From: Rhodocytophaga rosea
Lineage (GTDB): Bacteria > Bacteroidota > Bacteroidia > Cytophagales > 172606-1
Reading direction: 5' to 3'
Assembly: GCF_010119975.1 (NCBI RefSeq)
Contig: NZ_CP048222.1
Location: 2,191,501-2,255,500, forward strand
DNA: 64,000 bases
This document shows positions 44,922 to 53,785 of the stretch, in pieces (positions within the stretch are counted from its first letter, which is position 1; every line of letters begins with the position of its first letter). Under the pieces are notes generated by a model. That model had not been told where the DNA came from and searched no databases. It saw only the letters and a list, made by a program, of their open reading frames with translations. The position numbers were made by a program, and so were the translations under genes.

Positions 44922-47870
44922 TTAATCCAGCAGCGTGAGAATATCCTCTTTCGACAGGGATTTTACAAAGCTTTCTTCTGTGGTGATCAATTCGTCAGCA
45001 AGGCGTTTTTTATTCCGCTGTAAGGCCAGGATTTTCTCTTCTACCGTATTTTTCGTAATAAACTTATAGGTAAATACTTTCTGCTCTTGCCCTATACGGT
45101 GAGCACGGTCTACTGCCTGCGCTTCAATAGCAGGGTTCCACCAGGGATCGAGAATAAATACATAGTCGGCAGCCGTTAAGTTAAGGCCTAATCCACCTGC
45201 TTTCAGCGAAATAAGAAATACCTGTATATTTTTATCCTGCTGAAACAACTCTACCTGTGACTTCCGGTCTTTAGTACTGCCATCCAGGTAAGTATACGTT
45301 ATGCGGGCTTCATCCAGATATTCTTTGAGTATAGCTAAATGTTTGACGAACTGGCTAAAAATCAAAATTTTATGATGCTCACCCACAGCAGTTTCCAGGC
45401 GATGTAGTACATCTTCCAGCTTTCCGGAACCACCCTTATAATCTGGATTCACCATTCTTGGATGATTGGCGATCTGGCGGAGCTTGGTTAAGCCTTGCAA
45501 TAAAATCAGCTGTGACTTAGGCTTGCCTTTTTCATCCATCTGCTCCAGAATCTTATTCCGGAAGTAGGATTTTGCCTCTTCATATTCTTTCTCCTGCTCC
45601 ACATCCATTTTGCAATACTGGATGTTCTCTACTTTTTCGGGAAGTTCGGTAGCTACCTGCGATTTATGCCGCCTCATAATAAAAGGCTTAATTATGGCAT
45701 ATAACCGCTGCATTTTAAGTTCATCGTTCTTTTTCTCAATGGGCAACAAAAACTCATTCCGGAAGAAACGTTCTGTACCCAGCAAACCAGGATTAATAAA
45801 ACTCATCTGCGACCACAGATCCAGGGTGCTGTTCTCCAGAGGTGTACCCGTCAGGATAAGTCGGTGGCGGGCATTGAGTTGTACTACCGCTTTGGAAATA
45901 TTGGAACCAGGATTTTTAATAGCCTGCGATTCGTCCAGAATAATATAGTTGAAATAAAATTCTTTCAGCATATCAATATCAATCCGGATAATACCATAGG
46001 AAGTGAGAACCAGGTCGTATCCTTCAAACTGAGCCAGATTTTTCTCCCGGTGGGTTCCGGTATATACAAAAATCCGGAGCTGTGGCGTAAATTTCCTGGC
46101 TTCCATTTCCCAGTTATATACCAGCGAAGTGGGCATCACCAGCAAAGAAGTCTGTTTGATTCCGGCTTCTTTCTGAGATTGCAGCAAAGCCAGCGTTTGT
46201 ACAGTTTTCCCTAAGCCCATATCATCGGCCAGGCAACCACCAAATTTATATTTGTTCAAGAATTGCATCCAGTTATAGCCTGCTTTCTGGTACGGGCGTA
46301 AGCGGCCTACAAACTTCTGTGGCAAAACAAAGTCTTCTATTTTATCGAAATCACGTAATTTCTCCAGTTTATTATTGATAGTAACCTGTGCCAGATTCCC
46401 ATTCTGTAAATCCTGTACCAGGGCTACATGGTATTTCTTCAACGTCAGCTCAGTAGAAGCATCTGTCTCCTCAGCAAAAGCAAACAATTCAGAGTATTGT
46501 CTTCGCCAGGCTTCTGGAATAATGGCTATTTCTCCATTGGGTAAGATAAACTCACGCTTATTGTGCAGAATCAGGTTGCGAAGCTGGATAAATGGAATTT
46601 CAAACTCTCCAAACCGGATTTTAGCAAAAATATCGAACCAGTCCCGATTTTCGGTGATCTCTACGTTAATCGAAGATTCGCCAACAAAATATCGTTTATG
46701 GTCAGAAATGTTTTGTTTCAGGATAAAACCTTCCTGTTTTAAAAAATCATTATGTTGATAGATCCAGGAAAACGCTGTTTCTTTATCAAGGCTAACTTTA
46801 CCATTTTTGATTTCCAGACCTATTTTTTGCAAGGCTTGTATTTTGCGCCGTTCCTGGTCGAGCATCCGGCGAACTTTATAGAAAACATAGGAATCATCTG
46901 TCTTCTCTACACTCACACTGGAAGCGGTTGCATGGTCGGGCCGGAAGGAATATTTACCATATTCAAATGAAAGATCAAAAATGATTTTACTTTCTGTCGT
47001 AGGTTCCACCGTAAGCACATCTTCCTGACCGTTGCCGTTACTAAACAGATTTACGGGTACCGGTGACGAATGGGCTTCAGAGAAGGTTAATACGGCCGTC
47101 GGCTGATATGATTCTGAACGGATATCAAAACCTTTTGCATAAACATCAAAAGAAGCGACCAGAGGTGCTACAAATTTCTTATAATAGGTTTCTTCAACGT
47201 TTTTGGGAATTAGGATGAACTTCTTATTCAGGAAAGGCTTCAGTTTATTCCCATCTACATTTTTCTCAAAATTATATAGCTTGTTCTCCAGAATCATCCA
47301 GGCCGGGTCGTTGCAAATGATAATTGCCCCTTTATTCTGGAATTCCAGTTTTTGATGGGCATGCCTTACGGTTGGGAAATAATGCGTATTATCCTCATTG
47401 CGCCTGAAATGAAACAGGACTGTGGCTTTTTCCGGAATCCGGTAGATGCGTTGCCAGGCAGGATTTCCGTCGCTGCCCATGATAAACAGCATTTTTTCTC
47501 CGATCAGGTTCAAAATTTTCGCCTTCACCGATTCCACATATTTTTCAATCACTTCCTGTAGAAGTACGTCTCCCTTTTTGGGGTCATACACTTTGAGAAA
47601 GAAGTCAGCTACACTGATTTTCTTATTGTAGAATTTTTTAAGAATCACGTCCTGCTGAAGGCCATCCATAAGTTTTACCAGCTGGAAATCAGTTTCATCC
47701 AGGCCGGTAGAAAATTCAATAGCATTTTTTGATGAGATGTTCTGGTTTTTTAGCGTGAGTTGTCCCCGCTGGTCGAGTTCTACTACGAATGATTCGAAAA
47801 GATAACCCAGATACTCATGCTCATACAAAGAGTAAACAATTTGAAAAGGGTCTGCTGGTGATACGTTCAT
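44922..47870 (-). CDS. SNF2-family DEAD/DEAH helicase
   Basis: A 982-residue SNF2-type ATPase. The N-terminal half (1-500) is a large unfamiliar region specific to bacterial SNF2 proteins. The core starts near 530 (LRPYQKAGYNWM), with Walker A ADDMGLGKTVQTL (about 546-558), motif II ILDESQAIKNP (about 645) in place of DEAH, GTPLENS (motif III), and the helicase C-terminal domain with KILIFSQFVKHLAIL, YLDGSTKDRK, FLISLKAGGLGLNLTAADYV and DPWWNPAIEAQAVDRAHRIGQ. It translocates along double-stranded DNA; specific role unknown, possibly stalled RNA polymerase recycling by analogy to related bacterial proteins. It stands alone. Confidence 0.9.
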   Translation of the reverse strand: MNVSPADPFQIVYSLYEHEYLGYLFESFVVELDQRGQLTLKNQNISSKNAIEFSTGLDETDFQLVKLMDGLQQDVILKKFYNKKISVADFFLKVYDPKKGDVLLQEVIEKYVESVKAKILNLIGEKMLFIMGSDGNPAWQRIYRIPEKATVLFHFRRNEDNTHYFPTVRHAHQKLEFQNKGAIIICNDPAWMILENKLYNFEKNVDGNKLKPFLNKKFILIPKNVEETYYKKFVAPLVASFDVYAKGFDIRSESYQPTAVLTFSEAHSSPVPVNLFSNGNGQEDVLTVEPTTESKIIFDLSFEYGKYSFRPDHATASSVSVEKTDDSYVFYKVRRMLDQERRKIQALQKIGLEIKNGKVSLDKETAFSWIYQHNDFLKQEGFILKQNISDHKRYFVGESSINVEITENRDWFDIFAKIRFGEFEIPFIQLRNLILHNKREFILPNGEIAIIPEAWRRQYSELFAFAEETDASTELTLKKYHVALVQDLQNGNLAQVTINNKLEKLRDFDKIEDFVLPQKFVGRLRPYQKAGYNWMQFLNKYKFGGCLADDMGLGKTVQTLALLQSQKEAGIKQTSLLVMPTSLVYNWEMEARKFTPQLRIFVYTGTHREKNLAQFEGYDLVLTSYGIIRIDIDMLKEFYFNYIILDESQAIKNPGSNISKAVVQLNARHRLILTGTPLENSTLDLWSQMSFINPGLLGTERFFRNEFLLPIEKKNDELKMQRLYAIIKPFIMRRHKSQVATELPEKVENIQYCKMDVEQEKEYEEAKSYFRNKILEQMDEKGKPKSQLILLQGLTKLRQIANHPRMVNPDYKGGSGKLEDVLHRLETAVGEHHKILIFSQFVKHLAILKEYLDEARITYTYLDGSTKDRKSQVELFQQDKNIQVFLISLKAGGLGLNLTAADYVFILDPWWNPAIEAQAVDRAHRIGQEQKVFTYKFITKNTVEEKILALQRNKKRLADELITTEESFVKSLSKEDILTLLD

Positions 47871-47982
47871 TTTTTTGGGAAATGAGAACTACAAATAAAG
47901 CGATTTACTGAAAAATTTCTCGCATCTTTATTTTAAAAATCTATAATTATAAATTAAAAAATCGTTAATCGCAACCTTTGCT

Positions 47983-48900
47983 ATGTTGATACGTCCATTT
48001 TTTTTACAAGCGGGTGATACAGTAGGTGTAGTGGCTCCAGGAGGAAAAGTTTCATCTCCAGATATAGATAGAGCCATCCAGGTAATTGAAGGGTGGGGGT
48101 TGAAGGTTCAGTTAGGTAAACACGTATTTGCAGAGAACTTCCAGTTTGCTGGTATCGACGAGCAGCGCATTACCGATTTTCAACAAATGCTGGATGATAC
48201 TCATATAAAAGCTATACTGTGTGCCAGAGGTGGATATGGTACTACCCGAATCATAGACCGGATTGATTTTTCTTCTTTTCTTAAACAACCCAAATGGATT
48301 GTCGGCTATAGTGATATTACAGCCCTGCATTGCCACCTGCACAGCAGAGGTGTACAAAGCATCCATGCTATTATGCCGCTTACATTTGGCAAAGAGGAAA
48401 CTGCTGACTCTGTGGAAAGCCTCCGTAAAGTATTGTTTGGAGAAAATGTAGATTATCAGGCTAGGGAATATCCACTCAACCGAACCGGGGAAAGCATTGG
48501 TGAAATTATTGGTGGTAATCTGGCTTTACTGGCTTCGGTTACAGGTACTCCATCAGATATAGATACAACTTCTAAAATTCTATTTATAGAAGATATTAAC
48601 GAATACCTGTACAATATCGACCGGATGATGATACAATTAAAACGTTCGGGTAAACTGGCTCACCTGGCAGGCTTGATTGTAGGGCATTTTTCGGATGTAA
48701 AAGATAACCAGACCCCTTTTGGCAAAACAGCTTATGAGATTGTAGCAGAGGCAGTGCAAGAGTATGATTATCCGGTATGTTATCAGTTTCCCATCGGGCA
48801 CGAGCCTCAAAATATGGCGATTCCTTGTGGTAGCTTAGCCAGACTAATTGTAAGTAATACAGGCAGTTTCCTGACTTTTGATGAAGAAATGAGCGTTTAA
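47983..48900 (+). CDS. LD-carboxypeptidase (muramoyltetrapeptide carboxypeptidase, S66)
   Basis: 305 residues; trims the terminal D-Ala from tetrapeptides in peptidoglycan turnover. The S66 triad is visible: Ser110 in IVGYSDITALH, Glu203 in LFIEDINEYLYNIDRMM and His273 in FPIGHEPQNMAIPCG. The N-terminal RPFFLQAGDTVGVVAPGG (4-21) and CARGGYGTTRI (80-90) fit the family. No signal peptide, so it works in the cytoplasm on recycled muropeptides. It complements Ddl and GlmM in cell-wall metabolism. Confidence 0.9.
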   Translation: MLIRPFFLQAGDTVGVVAPGGKVSSPDIDRAIQVIEGWGLKVQLGKHVFAENFQFAGIDEQRITDFQQMLDDTHIKAILCARGGYGTTRIIDRIDFSSFLKQPKWIVGYSDITALHCHLHSRGVQSIHAIMPLTFGKEETADSVESLRKVLFGENVDYQAREYPLNRTGESIGEIIGGNLALLASVTGTPSDIDTTSKILFIEDINEYLYNIDRMMIQLKRSGKLAHLAGLIVGHFSDVKDNQTPFGKTAYEIVAEAVQEYDYPVCYQFPIGHEPQNMAIPCGSLARLIVSNTGSFLTFDEEMSV

Positions 48901-48910
48901 TGCAAAATAA

Positions 48911-48937
48911 AAGCCTCTGCTATCAACAGAGGCCTTT
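48911..48937 (+). terminator. Weak intrinsic terminator
   Basis: GCCTCTG (48913-48919) pairs with CAGAGGC (48927-48933) around a seven-base loop, followed by CTTTAC. It comes right after the LD-carboxypeptidase stop. The T-run is short, so efficiency is doubtful. Confidence 0.5.
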
Positions 48938-49150
48938 ACGATATACACTTTTTGCATTATGTATCGCCTACATAATTTCTTTATTTACTTACGTAAAATG
49001 AATGTCTTTGGATGAAATTTTATATAAAATCTCAATATAATGCTAGAAACTATTGTTTCCCTTTCCTGAATTGAACGCTGGTTAGTATAAGTTTATTGAA
49101 ATATATTCAATTTATTTTTTTTAAAAATATTATTTTCAGCTGTTTATGAA

Positions 49151-49291
49151 TTAAAAAGTCATAATTACAGGAAGGGAAAGTAGCGTCATAGCTGTAAAAA
49201 GAATGCCATAAAAAATCGCAATTGATTTCCAGCTGTGTTTTTCTTTACGCCCCAATACAGAGCACATAAAATTGTTTAATACGTATGTCAT
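49151..49291 (-). CDS. Candidate small membrane protein, 46 aa
   Basis: ATG at 49291-49289, TAA at 49153-49151. The peptide begins MTYVLNNFMCSVLGRKEKHS and has one membrane helix at about 24-44 (IAIFYGILFTAMTLLSLPVIM). The codon choice is plausible and the region has no other gene, but I do not recognise a family. Supported only by an open frame and a membrane-helix pattern. Confidence 0.35.
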   Translation of the reverse strand: MTYVLNNFMCSVLGRKEKHSWKSIAIFYGILFTAMTLLSLPVIMTF

Positions 49292-49690
49292 GGTTAAATT
49301 ATTTAATGGATTCAGTTACAATTTCTGAAAACATAAACTTGTAAATACATCAAATTACTTGTAGTTCTTACTCAAAAAAGGTTTTAAGTTATGATTGACA
49401 AAAACGCAGCAAAACTTCAATCTTTTTTTAATTTTTTTTTATAAAAGATGGTTTAATTTTGAAATTAAGCCGCATTTTAAGTTTCTATTGGCAATATTTA
49501 CGTGTATTTTACAAATAAGTTTATGTAGTTTATCTCTACAGAATGCGCAAAAGTTATCCGATGTACTCAATTATTGAACAAGTTCTTGTTAAATTGAATA
49601 CAAGATTACGCAGAAAAGTAAATGTTAGCGGGATTTCCAGAGAAAACTAATTGGTAGTTTGACGTTTATAGTAACCAAATTATACTTTTC

Positions 49691-50860
49691 ATGAGGTCGT
49701 TTATATCGGTAGTTATATTAACATTGCTGCTTTCTGCAAATTTACCCAAAGTACCCCAGGTAAGATTGCGGGAAGCTTTTGTTAAACTCACTTTTGAAAT
49801 GCCGGTAGAGTTTATAAGTCCGGCCGATGGAACCAGGCGACTCTTTGTAATTGCCCAGAAAGGAGTGATTCACGTTTTCCCAGACCAGTCAGATGTATCT
49901 CAAACAAAAAAATTCCTGGATATTACCAATAAAGTAATAAGTGGAGGAGAAAGAGGTTTATTAGGACTGGCTTTTCATCCGGATTTTAGACAGAATGGCT
50001 TTTTCTATGTGAACTATACCCGGGGTAGTTCATTAGAAACGGTTGTTTCCAGATTCCAGGTAAGTAAAACAAACCCAGATGTAGCCAATCCGGATAGTGA
50101 AGTAGTACTGTTAACCTATGATCAGCCCTATTCTAACCATAATGGTGGAAAAATCGCTTTTGGTAAAGATGGTTACCTGTATATATCTGCAGGAGACGGC
50201 GGTAGCGGCGGCGATCCGCAGAACCGTTCACAGAATCTTAAAGAACTGCTTGGTAAGATCATGCGGATTGATGTGGACTCTAAATATGGCAATCTTAACT
50301 ATAGTATTCCCAAAGACAATCCCTTTGCCGGAAACAAAGAAGGCTACCGGGAAGAAATTTATGCCTATGGCCTTCGCAATGTATGGAAATTTAGTTTTGA
50401 TAGTCAGACTGGTCAACTGTGGGCTGGTGATGTAGGCCAGAATGCAAGGGAAGAAATCGATATTATCGAAAAAGGAGGGAATTATGGCTGGAAAATTATG
50501 GAAGGAATGGACTGTTATGCCGGATGGAATAGTAATAAAGGCCGGAGTTGTCAAACAGAAGGTTTGGTTAAGCCAGTGTATGAATACCTGCACTCAGCTG
50601 GATTAGGCCAGTCGGTTACAGGTGGTTTTGTATACAGGGGTAAAAATTTACCACAGCTGGTGGGTAAGTATATTTTTGGAGATTATCAGAGTGGTAAGAT
50701 CTGGGCGCTGTCCCAGAAAAAAGATGGCTCCTATGAAAGTGAGTTAGTAACTGAGCTGGATGGACTACTTTCTGCTTTTGGAGAAGATGCCGATCATGAA
50801 TTATATGTTTGCTCACATAACAACGGCAAAATTTTCAAACTGATGGCCCATAAACTGTAA
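49691..50860 (+). CDS. PQQ-dependent sugar dehydrogenase-like six-bladed propeller
   Basis: 389 residues, with a signal peptide (MRSFISVVILTLLLSANLP). The soluble glucose dehydrogenase/HHIP-type pattern is clear: ERGLLGLAFHPDFRQNGFFYVNYTR (about 93-117), then SNHNGGKIAFGKDGYLYISAGDGGSGGDPQNRSQNLKELLGKIMRIDVD (about 147-195), in which SNHNGG and GDGG hold the Ca/PQQ ligands, and YAYGLRNVWKFSFD, WAGDVGQNAREEIDII, NYGW. It is probably periplasmic and oxidises an aldose sugar if supplied with PQQ. No PQQ synthesis genes are nearby. Its stop is 16 bp from the convergent TolB-like gene. Confidence 0.85.
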   Translation: MRSFISVVILTLLLSANLPKVPQVRLREAFVKLTFEMPVEFISPADGTRRLFVIAQKGVIHVFPDQSDVSQTKKFLDITNKVISGGERGLLGLAFHPDFRQNGFFYVNYTRGSSLETVVSRFQVSKTNPDVANPDSEVVLLTYDQPYSNHNGGKIAFGKDGYLYISAGDGGSGGDPQNRSQNLKELLGKIMRIDVDSKYGNLNYSIPKDNPFAGNKEGYREEIYAYGLRNVWKFSFDSQTGQLWAGDVGQNAREEIDIIEKGGNYGWKIMEGMDCYAGWNSNKGRSCQTEGLVKPVYEYLHSAGLGQSVTGGFVYRGKNLPQLVGKYIFGDYQSGKIWALSQKKDGSYESELVTELDGLLSAFGEDADHELYVCSHNNGKIFKLMAHKL

Positions 50861-50875
50861 TAGTAAGGCCAACGA

Positions 50876-51802
50876 TCATTCTTTTAACTCCAACATATCA
50901 ATTCCCGCAAAGGACTCGGCGTTTCTTTCGGCTAGAATCCATTTTCCGTCTGATGATACGGAATGTTGATTGTACGAATATTTTGGATCAGTAAGTATTT
51001 TCAGACCGCTGCCATCAGCATTCACTATATAAAGAGCGCTTCGTGATGGAATTCCGCCACGGTTGGATGCAAAGATAACACGCCCATCAGGCGTCCATGC
51101 TGGCCACCCATCGTAGGCAGGATTAGCAGACAAATTGATTTCACCAGAACCATCCAGATTCATTACAAATACCTCCGAATCTCTCTTAGATATTGACAAA
51201 TCCCAATTGAATCCCGGTGTATTAATTACTCTTCTGAAAAGTAATTTAGTACCGTCCTGCGAAAGAGAACCATAGGTGCAAATGGTTTTGAAATTTGTTA
51301 GTTGCTTTACATCAGTGCCATCAAGCTTCATAGAAAATATTTCAAGCGTTTGCTTGCTCCATTCAACACTAAGGTCGGGTGATGTCCGGGCAGAATTAAA
51401 AATAATCCGTTGTCCATCGGAAGAGAACTTGGGATGACTGTCATCTCCCGGAGTGCTGGTCAATCTTTTTGTATTCTTGCCATCGGCGTCCATAATGTAG
51501 ATGTCTCCCTCTTTATCGTCCCGGACAGACGTAAATGCAATCTTCGTTCCATCCGGCGACCAGACAGGACTATCATCATTGGCAGTATTAAAGGTTAATT
51601 GTTTGAGCTGGGTTCCATCCACATTCATATAATATAACTCAGAGTTACCGCTGCGGTCGGAGTCAAACAAGATTTTCTTTCCATCCGGAGAAAGAACCGG
51701 ATATCCATCTACCGTAACCGTGATTCGCTTAACAGGTAAATAAGATTGCGCATAAACTACGCCGCCACCCAGGAGAGTTACAATAAGAAAAAGTATTTTC
51801 AT
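50876..51802 (-). CDS. TolB-like beta-propeller (PD40 repeats) secreted protein
   Basis: 308 residues with signal peptide (MKILFLIVTLLGGGVVYAQ). It carries several PD40 units of the WD40-like propeller: DGYPVLSPDGKKILFDSDRSGNSELYYMNVDGT, SPVWSPDGTKIAFTSVRDDKEGDIYIMDADGK, SHPKFSSDGQRIIFNSAR, GWPAWTPDGRVIFASNRGG. The role is unknown and need not match TolB. It is divergent from the LytS-type kinase gene about 200 bp away, an arrangement that may link them. Confidence 0.8.
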   Translation of the reverse strand: MKILFLIVTLLGGGVVYAQSYLPVKRITVTVDGYPVLSPDGKKILFDSDRSGNSELYYMNVDGTQLKQLTFNTANDDSPVWSPDGTKIAFTSVRDDKEGDIYIMDADGKNTKRLTSTPGDDSHPKFSSDGQRIIFNSARTSPDLSVEWSKQTLEIFSMKLDGTDVKQLTNFKTICTYGSLSQDGTKLLFRRVINTPGFNWDLSISKRDSEVFVMNLDGSGEINLSANPAYDGWPAWTPDGRVIFASNRGGIPSRSALYIVNADGSGLKILTDPKYSYNQHSVSSDGKWILAERNAESFAGIDMLELKE

Positions 51803-51999
51803 GGATTTTCATTTTATCTTGTTACAAAGATGGATGAAGCGATCTTATGTTCGACCACAATGGCAGCTTATTATTCCAACAACCAGATTAGCATGGCAAA
51901 CGGACACAGTCAATATTCTGCCCTTGTTATTAGCATAGGAAAAACTGCTGTTCGAATAAAATATTGAACGAGTCATTTTTTTTGAATATCTATGAATAA

Positions 52000-53058
52000 A
52001 TGATGGAAATGAAGCGATTAAACGTTACCGGTGTTCATATACTATTATGGGTGGGATATATACTCCTATATGCGACCGTCTGGCGTGCGCCGGAAATTTC
52101 ATTTGGAAATAGCTTGCTACGTGAACTTAGTTTTTTGCCTTTAAAAATCGTTCTGGTCTATACCTGTATTTTTTTCCTTGTTCCCCGGTATTTACAAAGT
52201 AAGCAATATGGCATGTTTATTTTTGCAACCGTGATGATAATCCTGGTTACGACTATACTCTACAATACGTACCTACAGACTGTGGTTCCGGCACTTTTTA
52301 TCGAAATTAAACCTGACAAAGTATTTTTTGACTGGGAAAAGGTCAGCAAGCGAATGACCTTTCTTACTTCGCCCATGTTCTTTGGTCTTACGCTCACTAT
52401 GGTACGTAACTGGTATGATCAAAGAGAACAAAACGCTATGATTATGCAGGAGAACCTGAATGCAAAATTGCATTTACTGAAACAACAGCTTCAACCTCAT
52501 TTCTTTTTTAACACGCTCAACAGCCTTTATAGCCTGGCACTGCAAAAGTCAGATCAGACACCCGTGATGATACTAAAACTCTCTGAACTCATGCGTTATC
52601 TTTCCGACCATCAATCGAGTGACTGGGTAAGATTGAAAGATGAAATCTGCTTCCTTGAGAATTATTTATCCATTGAAGAAATCCGCTACCAGGACAAAGC
52701 AAGCGTAACAATAACTAATGCTATTGCTTCTTCCGAGAACATATACATTCCTCCCCTTGTGCTTTCAACTTTTGTTGAAAATGCTTTTAAACATGGAGTA
52801 AGTCCTAGCTTGAATCCGGCTTTTGTTGCCGTTGAGATCAACGAAGATGCCCAATATATATGTTATAAAGTGAGCAATAGTAAGGCTCCGTTGCCACACA
52901 AGCAAGCCGGAACAGGGCTGGCTAATCTTCATGCCCGTTTGAAGATCATCTACGGCAAAAATTTTAATATGGATATTGTTGAAAATGAGAACTTGTATAG
53001 TGCCGAGCTAAAACTAAAAAAGGAAATTGAAAATGTGTACATGCATAATAGCAGATGA
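52000..53058 (+). CDS. LytS/YehU-type sensor histidine kinase
   Basis: 352 residues. Four membrane helices (about 10-27, 41-60, 70-92, 125-142) precede the His_kinase domain. The phospho-acceptor block is LKQQLQPHFFFNTLNSLYSLAL (about 161-182), where the His of QPHFFFN is the acceptor. The ATPase part shows VENAFKHGVSP, then GTGLANLHARLKIIYG. It senses an unknown stimulus at the inner membrane. The downstream regulator overlaps its end by about 26 bp, so the pair is translated together. Confidence 0.9.
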   Translation: MMEMKRLNVTGVHILLWVGYILLYATVWRAPEISFGNSLLRELSFLPLKIVLVYTCIFFLVPRYLQSKQYGMFIFATVMIILVTTILYNTYLQTVVPALFIEIKPDKVFFDWEKVSKRMTFLTSPMFFGLTLTMVRNWYDQREQNAMIMQENLNAKLHLLKQQLQPHFFFNTLNSLYSLALQKSDQTPVMILKLSELMRYLSDHQSSDWVRLKDEICFLENYLSIEEIRYQDKASVTITNAIASSENIYIPPLVLSTFVENAFKHGVSPSLNPAFVAVEINEDAQYICYKVSNSKAPLPHKQAGTGLANLHARLKIIYGKNFNMDIVENENLYSAELKLKKEIENVYMHNSR

Positions 53059-53692
53059 CGAAAAACTGGCGCGCGATGTCTTAAAGGCCTATATCTCCCG
53101 GATAGATGATCTGGATATAGTTGCTATATGCCGTGATGCATTAGAGGTCAGCCGTTTTCTGGAGCAAACCGGAGCGGATATTTTGTTTCTGGATATTGAA
53201 ATGCCACAGCGGACTGGTCTGGAACTGATCCGGTCATTGAAACAACCGCCCAGAATTATCCTTACTACCGCTTACAAAGAGCATGCACTCGAAGCATTCG
53301 AACTCCACGTTACCGATTACCTGTTGAAGCCGTTCTCATTCGAAAGATTCACTATGGCTGTTGATAAAATACGTTCAATGCCTTCTGCCATAACCAGCCG
53401 CAATGATCAATTTATCGATTTGCGTGTAGAACGGAAGATGGTTAAGATTCCGGTCCATGAAATCCGGTATATTGAAGCTATTGGAAATTATATCAAAATA
53501 TACATGGCAGAGAAAATGATCATCGCCTACAATACAATCCAGAATATGAACCATATTTTACCTGGCCATAAATTCCGGCAGATTCACCGTTCTTATATTG
53601 TTAATCTGGATAAAGTGCAGCAATACACAGCAACGACTATCTGTGTAGGTAAAGTGCAGCTACCTGTGGGAAGGCGATTCAAAAAAATGTAG
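53033..53692 (+). CDS. LytTR-family response regulator
   Basis: 219 residues from ATG at 53033 (MCTCIIADDEKLAR). An in-frame TTG at 53027 is less likely. The receiver domain has DDE at the start, the phospho-acceptor Asp in ILFLDIEMPQRTGLEL (about 51-66) and Lys in YLLKPFSFERF. The DNA-binding LytTR domain (about 120-219) shows FIDLRVERKMVKIPVHEIRYIEAIGNYIKIYMAEKMIIAYNTIQNMNHILP then FRQIHRSYIVNLDKV. It is paired with the kinase upstream; the likely target is unknown. Confidence 0.92.
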   Translation: MCTCIIADDEKLARDVLKAYISRIDDLDIVAICRDALEVSRFLEQTGADILFLDIEMPQRTGLELIRSLKQPPRIILTTAYKEHALEAFELHVTDYLLKPFSFERFTMAVDKIRSMPSAITSRNDQFIDLRVERKMVKIPVHEIRYIEAIGNYIKIYMAEKMIIAYNTIQNMNHILPGHKFRQIHRSYIVNLDKVQQYTATTICVGKVQLPVGRRFKKM

Positions 53693-53785
53693 GCTAAATC
53701 TTTCAACAGCAAAGAAGGGTTTTCTTTTTCTGCTTATTATAACTTAGCTACATTATTAACTTTATGTTACCTCTGTTGATGTTCA

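Larger units (their letters stand above)
48901..49690. other. AT-rich intergenic region, 790 bp
   Basis: Unusually A/T-rich compared with the rest of the window, especially around 49080-49170 and 49370-49560. It holds the weak terminator at the left, a 46-residue candidate frame at 49151-49291 (-) and a poorly supported 60-codon plus-strand frame near 49395-49577 with a TTG start and hydrophobic, low-complexity content. I see no tRNA or repeat. The right end carries TTTG at 49658-49661 followed 21 bases later by TACTTTTC (49683-49690), close to the promoter consensus, directly before the ATG at 49691. Confidence 0.45.

Noticed and set aside
49395-49577. 60-codon plus-strand frame in the AT-rich gap
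   Set aside because: It needs a TTG start, has low-complexity Phe/Leu-rich content and no family resemblance. A/T-rich DNA easily gives such frames.
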